From Caldifarciminota bacterium (GTDB lineage: Bacteria > Hydrothermota > 32-111 > QNBC01), in the NCBI GenBank assembly GCA_023132105.1, contig JAGLYS010000145.1:1-20672 (forward strand): 20,672 nucleotides of DNA. The letters are read 5' to 3'. Below, piece by piece: positions 12,699 to 20,434 of the stretch. The translations under genes and the position numbers were made by a program. A model generated the notes under the pieces. That model did not search any database. It worked only from the letters and a program-made list of their open reading frames with translations, and was not told the origin of the DNA. Position 1 is the stretch's first letter; each line of letters opens with the position of its first letter.

Positions 12699-14420
12699 TC
12701 ACTTTCCCTTTTTTATATCGTCTATGAGATCCCACATAAAGTTAGATGCATTTTTCTGTCCTTTCATCACTTCAAATACACTCTTTTCTTTATCTTTCAT
12801 TATCCCCCTAAATTGTTCATTTTTCAATCCTAAACACTTGGTCATTGCTTTATCTGAAGGGGTTTCAGAAATTAGATAATAGCACATTACTGTTTGGTCT
12901 TGCCCTATCCTATGAACCCTATCTTCCGCTTGAACATGAACTGAAGGTGTCCAGTCTAATTCTCCAAATACAACACACCTTGCCCTCTGAAGATTCAATC
13001 CTGCTGTGGTTCTCATATTCACACACATTAAATTCGTTTCTCCATTCATAAATCTTGATATGCTATCATTCTTTTGTTTTTGATTTAGTTTTCCTGTTAT
13101 AAAACTCGGTAAGTATTCTCCTAAATAATGATGATACAATTGCATTACGTCATGGTGATAAGCGAATAATAAAACAGGTTCTCCAGCATCTAATAATATC
13201 TTAACAAATTCAGCAACATGGTGGCTTTTTGCAATTCCTGTGGATCGCCTTGCATTACCTACTGCATCAAGCATTAATTGACCACGAAACTTATCTTCTG
13301 CAATATCTATCTGTGCCACAATATCATTAGATTTTCCAATGTTCTTAATATACAAATCTTTATCATAATCAACAAATTGTGTCATAACATTTTTTTCTGG
13401 CAATTCGGCAAATACATCTTCTTTTCTTCTTCGCAACATTAATCCATTACCATATAGATATGAACCTAATAATTCTGGATATTGGACTACTTTACCGACC
13501 TGATTTGACCTACTATTTCCCCCTAACCATTCTTGTGAAAAATAATTTTTAGTTCCTAAACAATCCTTCTCAATCACGTTTAGAACATTGAAGATTTCTA
13601 CGCCATAATTATATATCGGTGTTCCACTCAATCCTATTACATAAGTTGGTTCGGATGATTGGATTACCTTATTCGTCATTTCATACTTCAATGATTCTGT
13701 TCTTCTTAACTCCTGACATTCATCTAATAATATTGTTTCAAGCCCCAATTCTTTTAATTCTTCTGCCCAATATCTTATTAACAGATAATGTATTAGATAA
13801 ATATCACATTCTGGAAGATCATAAGGTTTTATTCCAGTTATTTGATGGTAATCAATATCTTCTCCTAAAAATCTTTCGATTTCTTTACTCCATTGTAATT
13901 GAAGATGTGCAGGTGTGATTATTAATGATGGGTGTGCCTGTGTTTTAGATAATAATGCTAATCCCTGAACGGTTTTCCCCAATCCCATTTCATCAGCTAA
14001 TAGTGTTCGCTTATTATTTTTAAGAAATGCTAATCCTTTTTTCTGAAATTCATAGAGATCTCCAATGAATCTTTTGGGTGTGGGTGATTTCTGTGGCATC
14101 TTGGCAATCTTTTCTCTATACATCACATATTCTATACTTTCTTCAAGTGCCTTTGCCCATATTTTTGGATTGTTTATTTTTAATGGATACTTCATCATGA
14201 TCCAATTAATATCTGAAACAATTCGTTTATTATTTGGTAAATAAACATTATTGCTATGAAAATTCCTTGTAGATTTGAATATTCTTCTGTATAATTCTGC
14301 AACGTGATCTTCTGCTGTTATAATCCATTGATTACCCCAAGCAGTATATTCAATTGTTCCATAATACCTATTTGGTTTCTTGTCTAATTCTTGAATGAAT
14401 TGCGGTGGTTTAAGTGCCAT
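12699..14420 (-). CDS. SNF2-family helicase (ATP-dependent DNA translocase)
   Basis: A 573-aa protein with the SNF2 motif series: motif I DEMGLGKT (residues 143-150), motif Ia IITPAHLQLQW, a DECQ box at 233-236 in place of DEAH, motif III GLSGTP at 264-268, then in the second half motif V-like MRTTAGLNLQRA and motif VI QAEDRVHRIGQ. The first 115 residues form a separate N-terminal domain with no recognised family (YTAWGNQWIITAEDHV). Such enzymes push along duplex DNA and remodel protein-DNA complexes or forks. The gene overlaps the nuclease gene by 11 bp, and GGTGATTTAA precedes its ATG. The size without extra accessory domains fits viral SNF2 proteins and the simpler archaeal ones. A role with the neighbouring nuclease and protease is likely but not proven. 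Confidence 0.93.
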   Translation of the reverse strand: MALKPPQFIQELDKKPNRYYGTIEYTAWGNQWIITAEDHVAELYRRIFKSTRNFHSNNVYLPNNKRIVSDINWIMMKYPLKINNPKIWAKALEESIEYVMYREKIAKMPQKSPTPKRFIGDLYEFQKKGLAFLKNNKRTLLADEMGLGKTVQGLALLSKTQAHPSLIITPAHLQLQWSKEIERFLGEDIDYHQITGIKPYDLPECDIYLIHYLLIRYWAEELKELGLETILLDECQELRRTESLKYEMTNKVIQSSEPTYVIGLSGTPIYNYGVEIFNVLNVIEKDCLGTKNYFSQEWLGGNSRSNQVGKVVQYPELLGSYLYGNGLMLRRRKEDVFAELPEKNVMTQFVDYDKDLYIKNIGKSNDIVAQIDIAEDKFRGQLMLDAVGNARRSTGIAKSHHVAEFVKILLDAGEPVLLFAYHHDVMQLYHHYLGEYLPSFITGKLNQKQKNDSISRFMNGETNLMCVNMRTTAGLNLQRARCVVFGELDWTPSVHVQAEDRVHRIGQDQTVMCYYLISETPSDKAMTKCLGLKNEQFRGIMKDKEKSVFEVMKGQKNASNFMWDLIDDIKKGK

Positions 14421-15465
14421 TTAAATCACCACTTATGTTTTCAGTATCTTTAGTATCTTCATAATTGAATAGATTTCTTTGGAATTTCTTTGATTCGTTT
14501 TTATTTTTATATTTTTTTGCTCGTTCCAAGAAAGACATTAATTTATCAATTTCTTCTTCCATATCAATTATAATTTGTCCTTCAAATTGATAATGGAACA
14601 TTGAATTGATTCTCCATAATCTAAATAACCTATGCAATGAATATTCTTCTTTGCTTTCTATCCTATACCCTTGCATTTTCATTGCATCTTTATATGTTGG
14701 CGGTTGAGTTATTTCGAGTTTATTCTTATGCTCAATGATAAATTTACCATCTTTGAACCTCATTACACTGACATATGGGGGCAACCATTCTGGAATGGGT
14801 TGATTCTCCCCTAACACTAACCAAACATAATCTGCAATACCAATCATATTTGGAATCTGATGAATAAGAAGATCGTGCTTATCTTTATCAGACTTTATTT
14901 CAAATATGTGTAAACCATCCATGAATCCATATTTTTCCCTTTCTTCTTTGTGAACCTTTTGTATTTTATTCCACCATTCGCAATCCGTTTGATCACACAT
15001 AGCAAGTTCTTTCTTGGCATTGGATCTCCAGAAATCTTCTTCAATCATGTATTCTTTGTCTTTATATCTATATGTTGGAACTTCTGGATAGAAATACGGT
15101 TCTCCTTTATGTTTATCTCTTAATTCTTTTTTTCTTTTCTCAATTTCTTCAAACGAGATTCTATAATTATTTTGAATATCTCCCCATTTTCTTTTGCAAT
15201 AGATTTTTCTGAATTTCTCCCAACAATGAGCATACTGTGGACTATCAACAATAAATGGCATACCATCTGGAATAAACATTACCAAATCAAATCTTGTGCC
15301 TGCGCCTACTTCCATTCTGACATATGGTGATACCATCAAACATTCATCTCTTAATGCCCTCTGGATGTCTGTTCCAATTGGTACTCCTGAATTAATTCTA
15401 TCTTTGGATTCTTTTTCTTCAAGTTCATCCCAATCTATCAGATCATCAATTTCATCTTCTGCCAT
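14410..15465 (-). CDS. PD-(D/E)XK-type nuclease
   Basis: A 351-aa protein. The nuclease signature is Glu52 in VRMEVGAG, Asp60 in RFDLVMF, then HIFEIKSDKDK with Glu189 and Lys191, then Gln203 and ADYVWLVLG. This E-D-ExK-Q series followed by an aDyv.lvl strand matches the PD-(D/E)XK superfamily, especially MmcB/VRR-NUC-like repair nucleases. Between the Asp and the ExK is an unusual insert of about 125 residues with CDQTDCEWW, helical and charged. The C-terminal region is helical and basic (YKNKNESKKFQRN). The ATG overlaps the protease stop in a TGATG junction, with GGGAGAAGC upstream; a TTG 19 codons earlier is not needed. Its 3' end overlaps the helicase start, implying coordinated synthesis. 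Confidence 0.75.
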   Translation of the reverse strand: MAEDEIDDLIDWDELEEKESKDRINSGVPIGTDIQRALRDECLMVSPYVRMEVGAGTRFDLVMFIPDGMPFIVDSPQYAHCWEKFRKIYCKRKWGDIQNNYRISFEEIEKRKKELRDKHKGEPYFYPEVPTYRYKDKEYMIEEDFWRSNAKKELAMCDQTDCEWWNKIQKVHKEEREKYGFMDGLHIFEIKSDKDKHDLLIHQIPNMIGIADYVWLVLGENQPIPEWLPPYVSVMRFKDGKFIIEHKNKLEITQPPTYKDAMKMQGYRIESKEEYSLHRLFRLWRINSMFHYQFEGQIIIDMEEEIDKLMSFLERAKKYKNKNESKKFQRNLFNYEDTKDTENISGDLNGT

Positions 15466-16508
15466 CAATAGCTTCTCCCATACCCTATAATGCCAATCTT
15501 TCGTAATTCTTCCCTGTACCAAGCAAGATACTTGACCATCCCTTCCTTTCGCTTTAACAGGGCTTGTTTGGACAATTCATGTATCTGTTGTTTATGTTTT
15601 TGAAAATGTTCTTTGTTTGTAGAAAAATATATTTCCTGATATTTTTCTTTATCTTCTTCTTCCCATAGTCTTTCTAATAATTCTTTTTCTTCTTTATTTT
15701 GTAGTTTAAAGAAATAGCTATGGCATACTAAATCAGGATGCCTTGCAAATGTCCACATTTCCGTTTGTAATTCTCCATGTGGTATCTGTTGATCATATAG
15801 ATATGCAACTTCTTCTGATCTGCCCCTTAACACGCCTTGCAATTGGCACATTTGATGGGTAAGTTCATGGGCTATTGTATGAGTATATGAAATCTCATCT
15901 TCAAGAATTTCAGGATTTAACGCAATATTCCAACAATATAAAGACCTTCCACTTGCTGTTGAAGTAAAACGGATGTTAATTCCCCTAAACTCTGGAAAGT
16001 ATTTGTCTATAATTTCTTGCGTGATCCTACCTAATTTGGCAGGAATTTTCTTGTTAATAATTTCTACTTTTTGTGGTTCTATTTCATTCATTCGGGCAAT
16101 CCAATCTTCATCTTCTTCAACAATCTTGGCATTAAGATTTATACCCATTTCTGTCCTGCATGGCTTACATACCCCATCTGCTTTATTTAATCGAGTTCCT
16201 TTTTTCTTGCATTTATCACATTGAGTAACTATATTGACTTGCAAACTATTCTTCAATGAATTTCTTACTAACTTCTCATAATAGAAGTCCATAAATTCAT
16301 TCCTGAATTTCCAGCGTTTTCCTATGGTTCTATATCGTTTCCAAATATCATCACCAATGATTATTCTTTCATATTGAAGCGGATCTGTGCATTCTTTGAA
16401 ATCTTCAATTACTTCAAATTCATGAGGATGCCTTTTATATTCTTTTAAGATTGTATGCTTCAATCTCTTTTGCTTGGTTATCAGTAGCCACTTCATCATA
16501 TACCCCAT
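15465..16508 (-). CDS. Zincin metalloprotease with zinc knuckle (SprT/Spartan-like)
   Basis: A 347-aa protein. The active-site helix is TIAHELTHQ, HExxH at residues 214-218, preceded by the strand SLYCWNIALNP seen ahead of the active site in SprT-like and related zincins. A further conserved-looking block, IPHGELQTEMWTFARHP (242-258), could give the third metal ligand. A zinc knuckle C97xxC100...C114xxC117 lies N-terminal to the protease domain. The last 80 residues are a charged helical region. SprT/Spartan proteases degrade proteins covalently bound to DNA, which would fit the nuclease and helicase encoded behind it. Assignment to SprT rather than another zincin family is tentative. The first ATG overlaps the upstream stop (TAATG); a better binding site (GGGG) serves the MKWLLIT start at 16499 or 16496. 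Confidence 0.72.
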   Translation of the reverse strand: MGYMMKWLLITKQKRLKHTILKEYKRHPHEFEVIEDFKECTDPLQYERIIIGDDIWKRYRTIGKRWKFRNEFMDFYYEKLVRNSLKNSLQVNIVTQCDKCKKKGTRLNKADGVCKPCRTEMGINLNAKIVEEDEDWIARMNEIEPQKVEIINKKIPAKLGRITQEIIDKYFPEFRGINIRFTSTASGRSLYCWNIALNPEILEDEISYTHTIAHELTHQMCQLQGVLRGRSEEVAYLYDQQIPHGELQTEMWTFARHPDLVCHSYFFKLQNKEEKELLERLWEEEDKEKYQEIYFSTNKEHFQKHKQQIHELSKQALLKRKEGMVKYLAWYREELRKIGIIGYGRSY

Positions 16509-16762
16509 TAATCAATTAGAGTTGTATCAATACCAATATCTTCGAGATCTTGATAATCAAATGTTTGCATATGTGCCATCAAACCCTTGCCCCTCTGTAT
16601 GCTTTCATATAATACCTTACCATCCGCATACAATGAATTGACTTGTTTAAGATTTGATTTAACGTCTGTCCATTTAAGATATTCATCCCTGTTATCGAAA
16701 GCTATTAACTCGCCTGTGTATAACAATGCAATTATCTGACCTTTTGCTTTTATTTTTATCAT
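16508..16762 (-). CDS. Small hypothetical protein before the protease
   Basis: An 84-aa protein beginning MIKIKAKGQIIALLYTGEL, with short strands followed by helices (DEYLKWTDVKSNLKQV and YQDLEDIGID). No Cys and no membrane helix. AAGGAGATGAATTAA precedes the ATG, formed by the end of the gene at 16763-17611. The stop overlaps the protease start in TAATG, suggesting translational coupling and perhaps a joint role. Not recognised. Confidence 0.72.
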   Translation of the reverse strand: MIKIKAKGQIIALLYTGELIAFDNRDEYLKWTDVKSNLKQVNSLYADGKVLYESIQRGKGLMAHMQTFDYQDLEDIGIDTTLID

Positions 16763-17611
16763 TTAATTCATCTCCTTGATTTCATTATCTTTACTATCTT
16801 TTTCAAGTGGACATATAGTATTATCATCTTCTGGATGTGTGCATGAGAATACATTCGGTTGTATTTCTTTCCAATAATCGCATTCTTTATGCGTGTGAGG
16901 GCATTGCCCTTCAATGTAATCAAGTATCTCTTGGGCAATACTCTGTTCTGGAGATAATATTTCTTTCTGACATTTCTCACAGTATTTGATATGGTTGGGC
17001 TTCTCAATAAGTTCTGTACTGCAATATGGACACCAACCGAAGAACTTCTCTTTTGGGGCTTCGCCTACTCTTGATAGTAAAACTCCAATATCCTTCTTTG
17101 ATTCTGCAAGTGCCTTTGTTTCATCTGGCTTTTTACCTTGTGGATCTAACCCTGATTTGAATACGTCAAAGACCAACATCCAATCACCATCTGTCATATT
17201 TTCCCAATCATCACAATCAAAATATTTTCTATCTTCGGGTTCATCATGTGGACATAATGAAAATGCAATTGGGCAAGAGTTTCTCATACATCTGCCATGT
17301 TCTTTCCCTTTAAATTCTTCCTGATCTTCCTGTTTAGGATGATCACAACCATATCCATTATTTACTGGAGAGTTCCATATGAAATAACCGCATTTCTTGG
17401 TAAGTGTATCAATGTGCATTACTTTACCATGTTTCTTTCCTGCACACCATCTTGGCTTCTCCTTTGGAACTCCTGTGAATGAAGTTCTGTGATCCATGTT
17501 TTTAAGCACTACTGGATGGTTACAACCACCACCGCATTTCAATCCTGTTGCTTTGACTATCATCCAAGTTATGTACTTGCATCCATCACAATATGATTCA
17601 TTATCTTCCAT
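16763..17611 (-). CDS. Cys-rich protein with repeated C-x-HP motif
   Basis: A 282-aa protein made of zinc-binding segments. Three copies of a similar unit occur: YCDGCKYITW...GCNHP (residues 7-32), KKCGYFIWN...GCDHP (73-92), and KECDYWKEI...SCTHP (about 247-266). Each has Cys plus aromatic residue, about 15 residues, then Cys-x-His-Pro, and the first two are followed by a single Cys. Between the second and third are CPYC and CEKC, an ordinary zinc ribbon. This unit resembles the short C..W..C.HP motifs of many prokaryotic hypothetical proteins, but no family name can be given. The ATG overlaps the upstream stop (TAATG) after GGGGATGAG. A role in protein or nucleic-acid binding is plausible. 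Confidence 0.78.
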   Translation of the reverse strand: MEDNESYCDGCKYITWMIVKATGLKCGGGCNHPVVLKNMDHRTSFTGVPKEKPRWCAGKKHGKVMHIDTLTKKCGYFIWNSPVNNGYGCDHPKQEDQEEFKGKEHGRCMRNSCPIAFSLCPHDEPEDRKYFDCDDWENMTDGDWMLVFDVFKSGLDPQGKKPDETKALAESKKDIGVLLSRVGEAPKEKFFGWCPYCSTELIEKPNHIKYCEKCQKEILSPEQSIAQEILDYIEGQCPHTHKECDYWKEIQPNVFSCTHPEDDNTICPLEKDSKDNEIKEMN

Positions 17612-18021
17612 TACTCATCCCCCTGAAAAATCTTGAATACTTTCTTAATCCATCTCATCTGATTGGTAGTAAACCCTGTTTCCATAATTGATTCATGACC
17701 ATTTGTATCTTCTTTGCCTGGATGGTCTAACCATGCAGTTGCATTTCCATCCCATATATCATTCAAGATATTCTTAAATTCTTCAACATGGCATTTGTTA
17801 ATTGTCTTTTCTGCATTGGCATAGCTAATCTTTCTCAATGCAATGCTTCTATCATGCTCTGCTTTCCATATAGCTTTAAGTTCCTCTGGAGATTTCTCTG
17901 GAAAGAATTTCTGCAATGAACCATCATCTTTCTGGAGAGTGATCCAAGTAACTTTATCATTCTTACCAATATCGAATTGTTGAGTTTCAATGTTCCTATG
18001 GACTACTACGATTTTTGCCAT
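17611..18021 (-). CDS. Hypothetical protein
   Basis: A 136-aa protein. The first 50 residues are beta-rich (MAKIVVVHRNIETQQFDIG, VTWITLQKDDG), followed by helices (SPEELKAIWKAEHDRS, VEEFKNILNDIWDG) and a closing helix QMRWIKKVFKIF. One Cys; no zinc site. The ATG overlaps the stop of the gene upstream (TAATG). The tail QGDE is encoded by the GGGGATGAG site of the next gene. Function unknown. Confidence 0.75.
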   Translation of the reverse strand: MAKIVVVHRNIETQQFDIGKNDKVTWITLQKDDGSLQKFFPEKSPEELKAIWKAEHDRSIALRKISYANAEKTINKCHVEEFKNILNDIWDGNATAWLDHPGKEDTNGHESIMETGFTTNQMRWIKKVFKIFQGDE

Positions 18022-18710
18022 TAAGAATCAACATCCTTATCCTTTGGTACATCCCAACGGAGATCCCCATCCTGCTCATATTTTGTGCTACCGCAATCAT
18101 CACATTTAGCATCCCTTCTATGCCATCTCGGTTTCATTTTTCCACAATCTGAACATTTCCAGACTTTTTCAATAGTTTGATCTTCATCTTCTTTTTTATT
18201 GAATGCTTTATGTCCACCTTCATAATATTCTTCTAACAATGATGGCGTTTCATTTGGATCTGGAAATTTAAGAATATTATATATTCTGTTTAACTTGCCT
18301 TCCCAATTGACTTCAAATGTTGAACCAGCTTTCTTGTTTTTACCATATCCACCATTTATCTTGTATATCGCCTTGAAACTGCTTTTTGTTTCTGCCCCAT
18401 ACTTATCAATGATTTTATCCAGGCAATTCATAAATGACTTTCCACATCTTGTATGTGGGATGTGTTCCTTCCAACTGCCCCTCTTGTTTTCTTTAATGGT
18501 TATCTCATAGCCAATCAACTTCCTCTTGGCTTCCATGATACGAAGGCAGTTCTTACAGGTAACATCAATGTTATCTCTTGTTTTTACCCCACCTTCGTCA
18601 TATGGATTGCAGAGATTACCTTTCGGTGAGCATCCTTGAATAACTCCTTCCTTTTCTACGTGAGTTCCCTTGAACTTGGTTTCTTTGTGGATGATAATGT
18701 AATCACCCAT
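18021..18710 (-). CDS. Zinc-ribbon hypothetical protein, phage-like N-terminus
   Basis: A 229-aa protein. Residues 1-60 contain GCSPKGNLC and VTCKNCLRIM, an arrangement (short H/C strand, loop, then TCxxC) common in small phage zinc proteins. Residues 85-160 form a middle domain with TRCGKSFMNCLDKII and a Gly-rich turn (KINGGYGKNKKAG). Residues 190-215 hold a second ribbon, CSDCGKMKPRWHRR then CDDC. The ATG follows AAGGGGCGGTATTA. The gene shares a base-overlap with both neighbours (TAATG). It probably binds nucleic acid or protein; no catalytic residues are seen. Confidence 0.75.
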   Translation of the reverse strand: MGDYIIIHKETKFKGTHVEKEGVIQGCSPKGNLCNPYDEGGVKTRDNIDVTCKNCLRIMEAKRKLIGYEITIKENKRGSWKEHIPHTRCGKSFMNCLDKIIDKYGAETKSSFKAIYKINGGYGKNKKAGSTFEVNWEGKLNRIYNILKFPDPNETPSLLEEYYEGGHKAFNKKEDEDQTIEKVWKCSDCGKMKPRWHRRDAKCDDCGSTKYEQDGDLRWDVPKDKDVDS

Positions 18711-19114
18711 TAATACCGCCCCTTTGCAATCTTATGGATCAAGCTAACCAAGACCTCTATATCCTTGTTTAATGCTGTTTTGAAGTCCTCACCGTCTATT
18801 CCACTCACATAGAGATATTTGGTCATTACGCCCATCCTGACCGCTTCCTTTGAGATGATTGTTGTGCCTTCTAATTTATCAAAGTGGTTTAGATCAAGTT
18901 GCATATCAACCCCATGTTGTTTTGTGATGGCATCTATAATACAATGCTTTCTGTCCAATTTTTGTTCATCATTCAAATGATCCATCTTCTGTGTGCGATC
19001 TTGATATTCAGACCAAGCTACTTTCAATAATCTTTGGGCTTCATAAATCTCTGATGCCTGTGCATGATCTAAAAATCCTTTTGCCAATTGCTTTATCTTG
19101 TATTCATCACTCAT
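18710..19114 (-). CDS. Helical hypothetical protein
   Basis: A 134-aa protein, mainly helical in the first 70 residues (KQLAKGFLDHAQASEIYEAQ, RLLKVAWSEYQD), followed by a mixed region with ISKEAVRMGVMTKYLYVSG and a final helix EVLVSLIHKIAKG. It has two Cys residues at most and no membrane segment. The start MSDEYKI is chosen because AAGGAGATGAATAAA stands directly upstream; the preceding in-frame ATG is part of that site. Function unknown. Confidence 0.73.
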   Translation of the reverse strand: MSDEYKIKQLAKGFLDHAQASEIYEAQRLLKVAWSEYQDRTQKMDHLNDEQKLDRKHCIIDAITKQHGVDMQLDLNHFDKLEGTTIISKEAVRMGVMTKYLYVSGIDGEDFKTALNKDIEVLVSLIHKIAKGRY

Positions 19115-19115
19115 T

Positions 19116-19469
19116 TTATTCATCTCCTTCAATTATTCTGTAATCTACCAAATTATTATATCCATCTACTGTAAATTGATATTCTTGCCATAAATCAATT
19201 GGGATTGGTTTATCATAATATGATCTACCTATACCTAATCTGACAATTGTTTGATTGTCAAATTCAATAATAATAGTGTTATCATCAAAGATAACTTCGG
19301 TTACTGTTCCTTCAAAATAGGTTCTTTCTGCAAGTAATTCACGTTCACGTTCTACCAATTCATACCCATTGTTCACCGTTATAAGCATCATTGATACCAA
19401 TATAAAAATAATTAGACATATGGCAATCATCATTCCATGTTTATCCAAATAATCATTTATTTTCCCCAT
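19116..19469 (-). CDS. Membrane-anchored small beta-barrel protein
   Basis: A 117-aa protein with one membrane helix at residues 12-32 (MMIAICLIIFILVSMMLITV), a charged helical linker (ELVERERELLAERT), then a beta-rich domain (FEGTVTEVIFDDNTIIIEFD, TIVRLGI, YQFTVDGY) resembling an OB or SH3-like barrel placed outside the cell. The start MGKINDY follows AAGGAGATGAATAAT, which is the tail of the upstream gene. The tail EGDE is encoded by the site of the next gene. It resembles the anchored protein at 11867-12286 in layout but not sequence. Confidence 0.75.
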   Translation of the reverse strand: MGKINDYLDKHGMMIAICLIIFILVSMMLITVNNGYELVERERELLAERTYFEGTVTEVIFDDNTIIIEFDNQTIVRLGIGRSYYDKPIPIDLWQEYQFTVDGYNNLVDYRIIEGDE

Positions 19470-19470
19470 A

Positions 19471-19788
19471 TTATTCATCTCCTTTCTTGTGGCAATCACA
19501 TCCACAAAATGTAGGATTGCAATCAATTAAGATACATTTATCACAACAGCCATCTGGATAACAACCCAATTCTTTAAGAAGATCTACTAATGTTATATCT
19601 TCAATTCCTGCTTCTTTCAGTTCTTCAAATATATCCTTGACAACCTGTTTCTTTACAATATCATGCATATCATCAAAGTTTACTAACCAATGATTGAATA
19701 ATGTTGCTTTTTTCAGAACTTTATCCATGTTATTAAAATTTACATTGGTTAAACAACTTAAATAATATTGTATCTTTTTACTTGGCAT
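19471..19788 (-). CDS. Hypothetical protein with Cys-rich tail
   Basis: A 105-aa protein. Residues 1-70 are helical (MDKVLKKATLFNHWLVNFDD, VKKQVVKDIFEELKEAG, TLVDLLKELG). The last 30 residues hold seven Cys in CYPDGCCDKC, then CNPTFCGCDCHKK, enough for two metal ions or disulphides. The end matches in style the terminal cluster of the protein at 7901-8263 (CSYCDRDPCIC). The start MPSKKIQ follows GGAGATGAAACAA; the ATG three codons earlier lies inside that site. The gene begins within the end of the ASCH-like gene. Function unknown. Confidence 0.74.
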   Translation of the reverse strand: MPSKKIQYYLSCLTNVNFNNMDKVLKKATLFNHWLVNFDDMHDIVKKQVVKDIFEELKEAGIEDITLVDLLKELGCYPDGCCDKCILIDCNPTFCGCDCHKKGDE

Positions 19789-20434
19789 TTGTTTCATCTC
19801 CTAATGTTATGATCTCAAATTCATCCCATCTTATGTTCTGCATCTTTTTACCATTTCTGGCTTTGTTTTTCCAATCCTTTGAAGTAAACATATCCTTTCC
19901 ATATTTCTCATTGAATAGCACACCCATACTTTCCCCATATCCAAGACCATCAATCTTGGCAATGCCATCATTTCTTGCCATTATGTCCAGAAATCTCCAT
20001 TGAAAGAATATTCCATTCTGTGCTATGCCATCCTTGAACATCTGGAAGTTTTCTACTTTGGATACCGTAACTCTCATTCTCCAAGTCCAACTACTATGAT
20101 ATGGTCTGCCTTTCCAACCATGAAATAGAATGCTATCGCCTTTTTCAACTGTGTGATACGGTCTGATTGTTCCTTTTACTTTACCTTCCAAAAATGCCTG
20201 AATTTTCGGTTTATAAGTGAGTGCTTTACAATGCTTTCTTACTGCATACCCATCCCCTTTACTTTCCAGACGAATTACATCTGTCTTATTGATGTTGGGG
20301 GATACTATCTTTGGAGATCCGCAACATTCAAGTTCATATTCGATCTCTACTGTGAACATATTCAAGTTCACTTTGACTACGATACTTGAATTGCAGTTGA
20401 TACATTTCCATACATTAAATTTTTCTTTATTCAT
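19778..20434 (-). CDS. ASCH/PUA-like domain protein with N-terminal zinc site
   Basis: A 218-aa protein. Residues 9-40 hold CINC and ECCG, a zinc ribbon. Residues 70-210 look like an ASCH domain, a PUA-like fold that binds RNA or modified nucleotides: KIQAFLEGKVKGTIRPYHTV, then EKGDSILFHGWKGRPY, a strand WRMRVTVSKVENF, and later DGLGYGESMGVLFNEKYG before WDEFEI. The order 'G..kgTiRp...GD.l.f.g..R' is the ASCH signature by eye. ASCH proteins are common in phages and archaeal elements; their job, probably RNA or modified-base binding, is uncertain. The ATG follows AAAAGGAGATATAGA. Confidence 0.7.
   Translation of the reverse strand: MNKEKFNVWKCINCNSSIVVKVNLNMFTVEIEYELECCGSPKIVSPNINKTDVIRLESKGDGYAVRKHCKALTYKPKIQAFLEGKVKGTIRPYHTVEKGDSILFHGWKGRPYHSSWTWRMRVTVSKVENFQMFKDGIAQNGIFFQWRFLDIMARNDGIAKIDGLGYGESMGVLFNEKYGKDMFTSKDWKNKARNGKKMQNIRWDEFEIITLGDETNAK

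Noticed and set aside
14502..14511. TATAAAAATA on the minus strand, about 80 bp before the SNF2 helicase start
   Set aside because: Could be an internal promoter, but it lies in codons for a Lys/Asn-rich tail (YKNKNESKK) of the nuclease, where such A/T runs are expected by chance.
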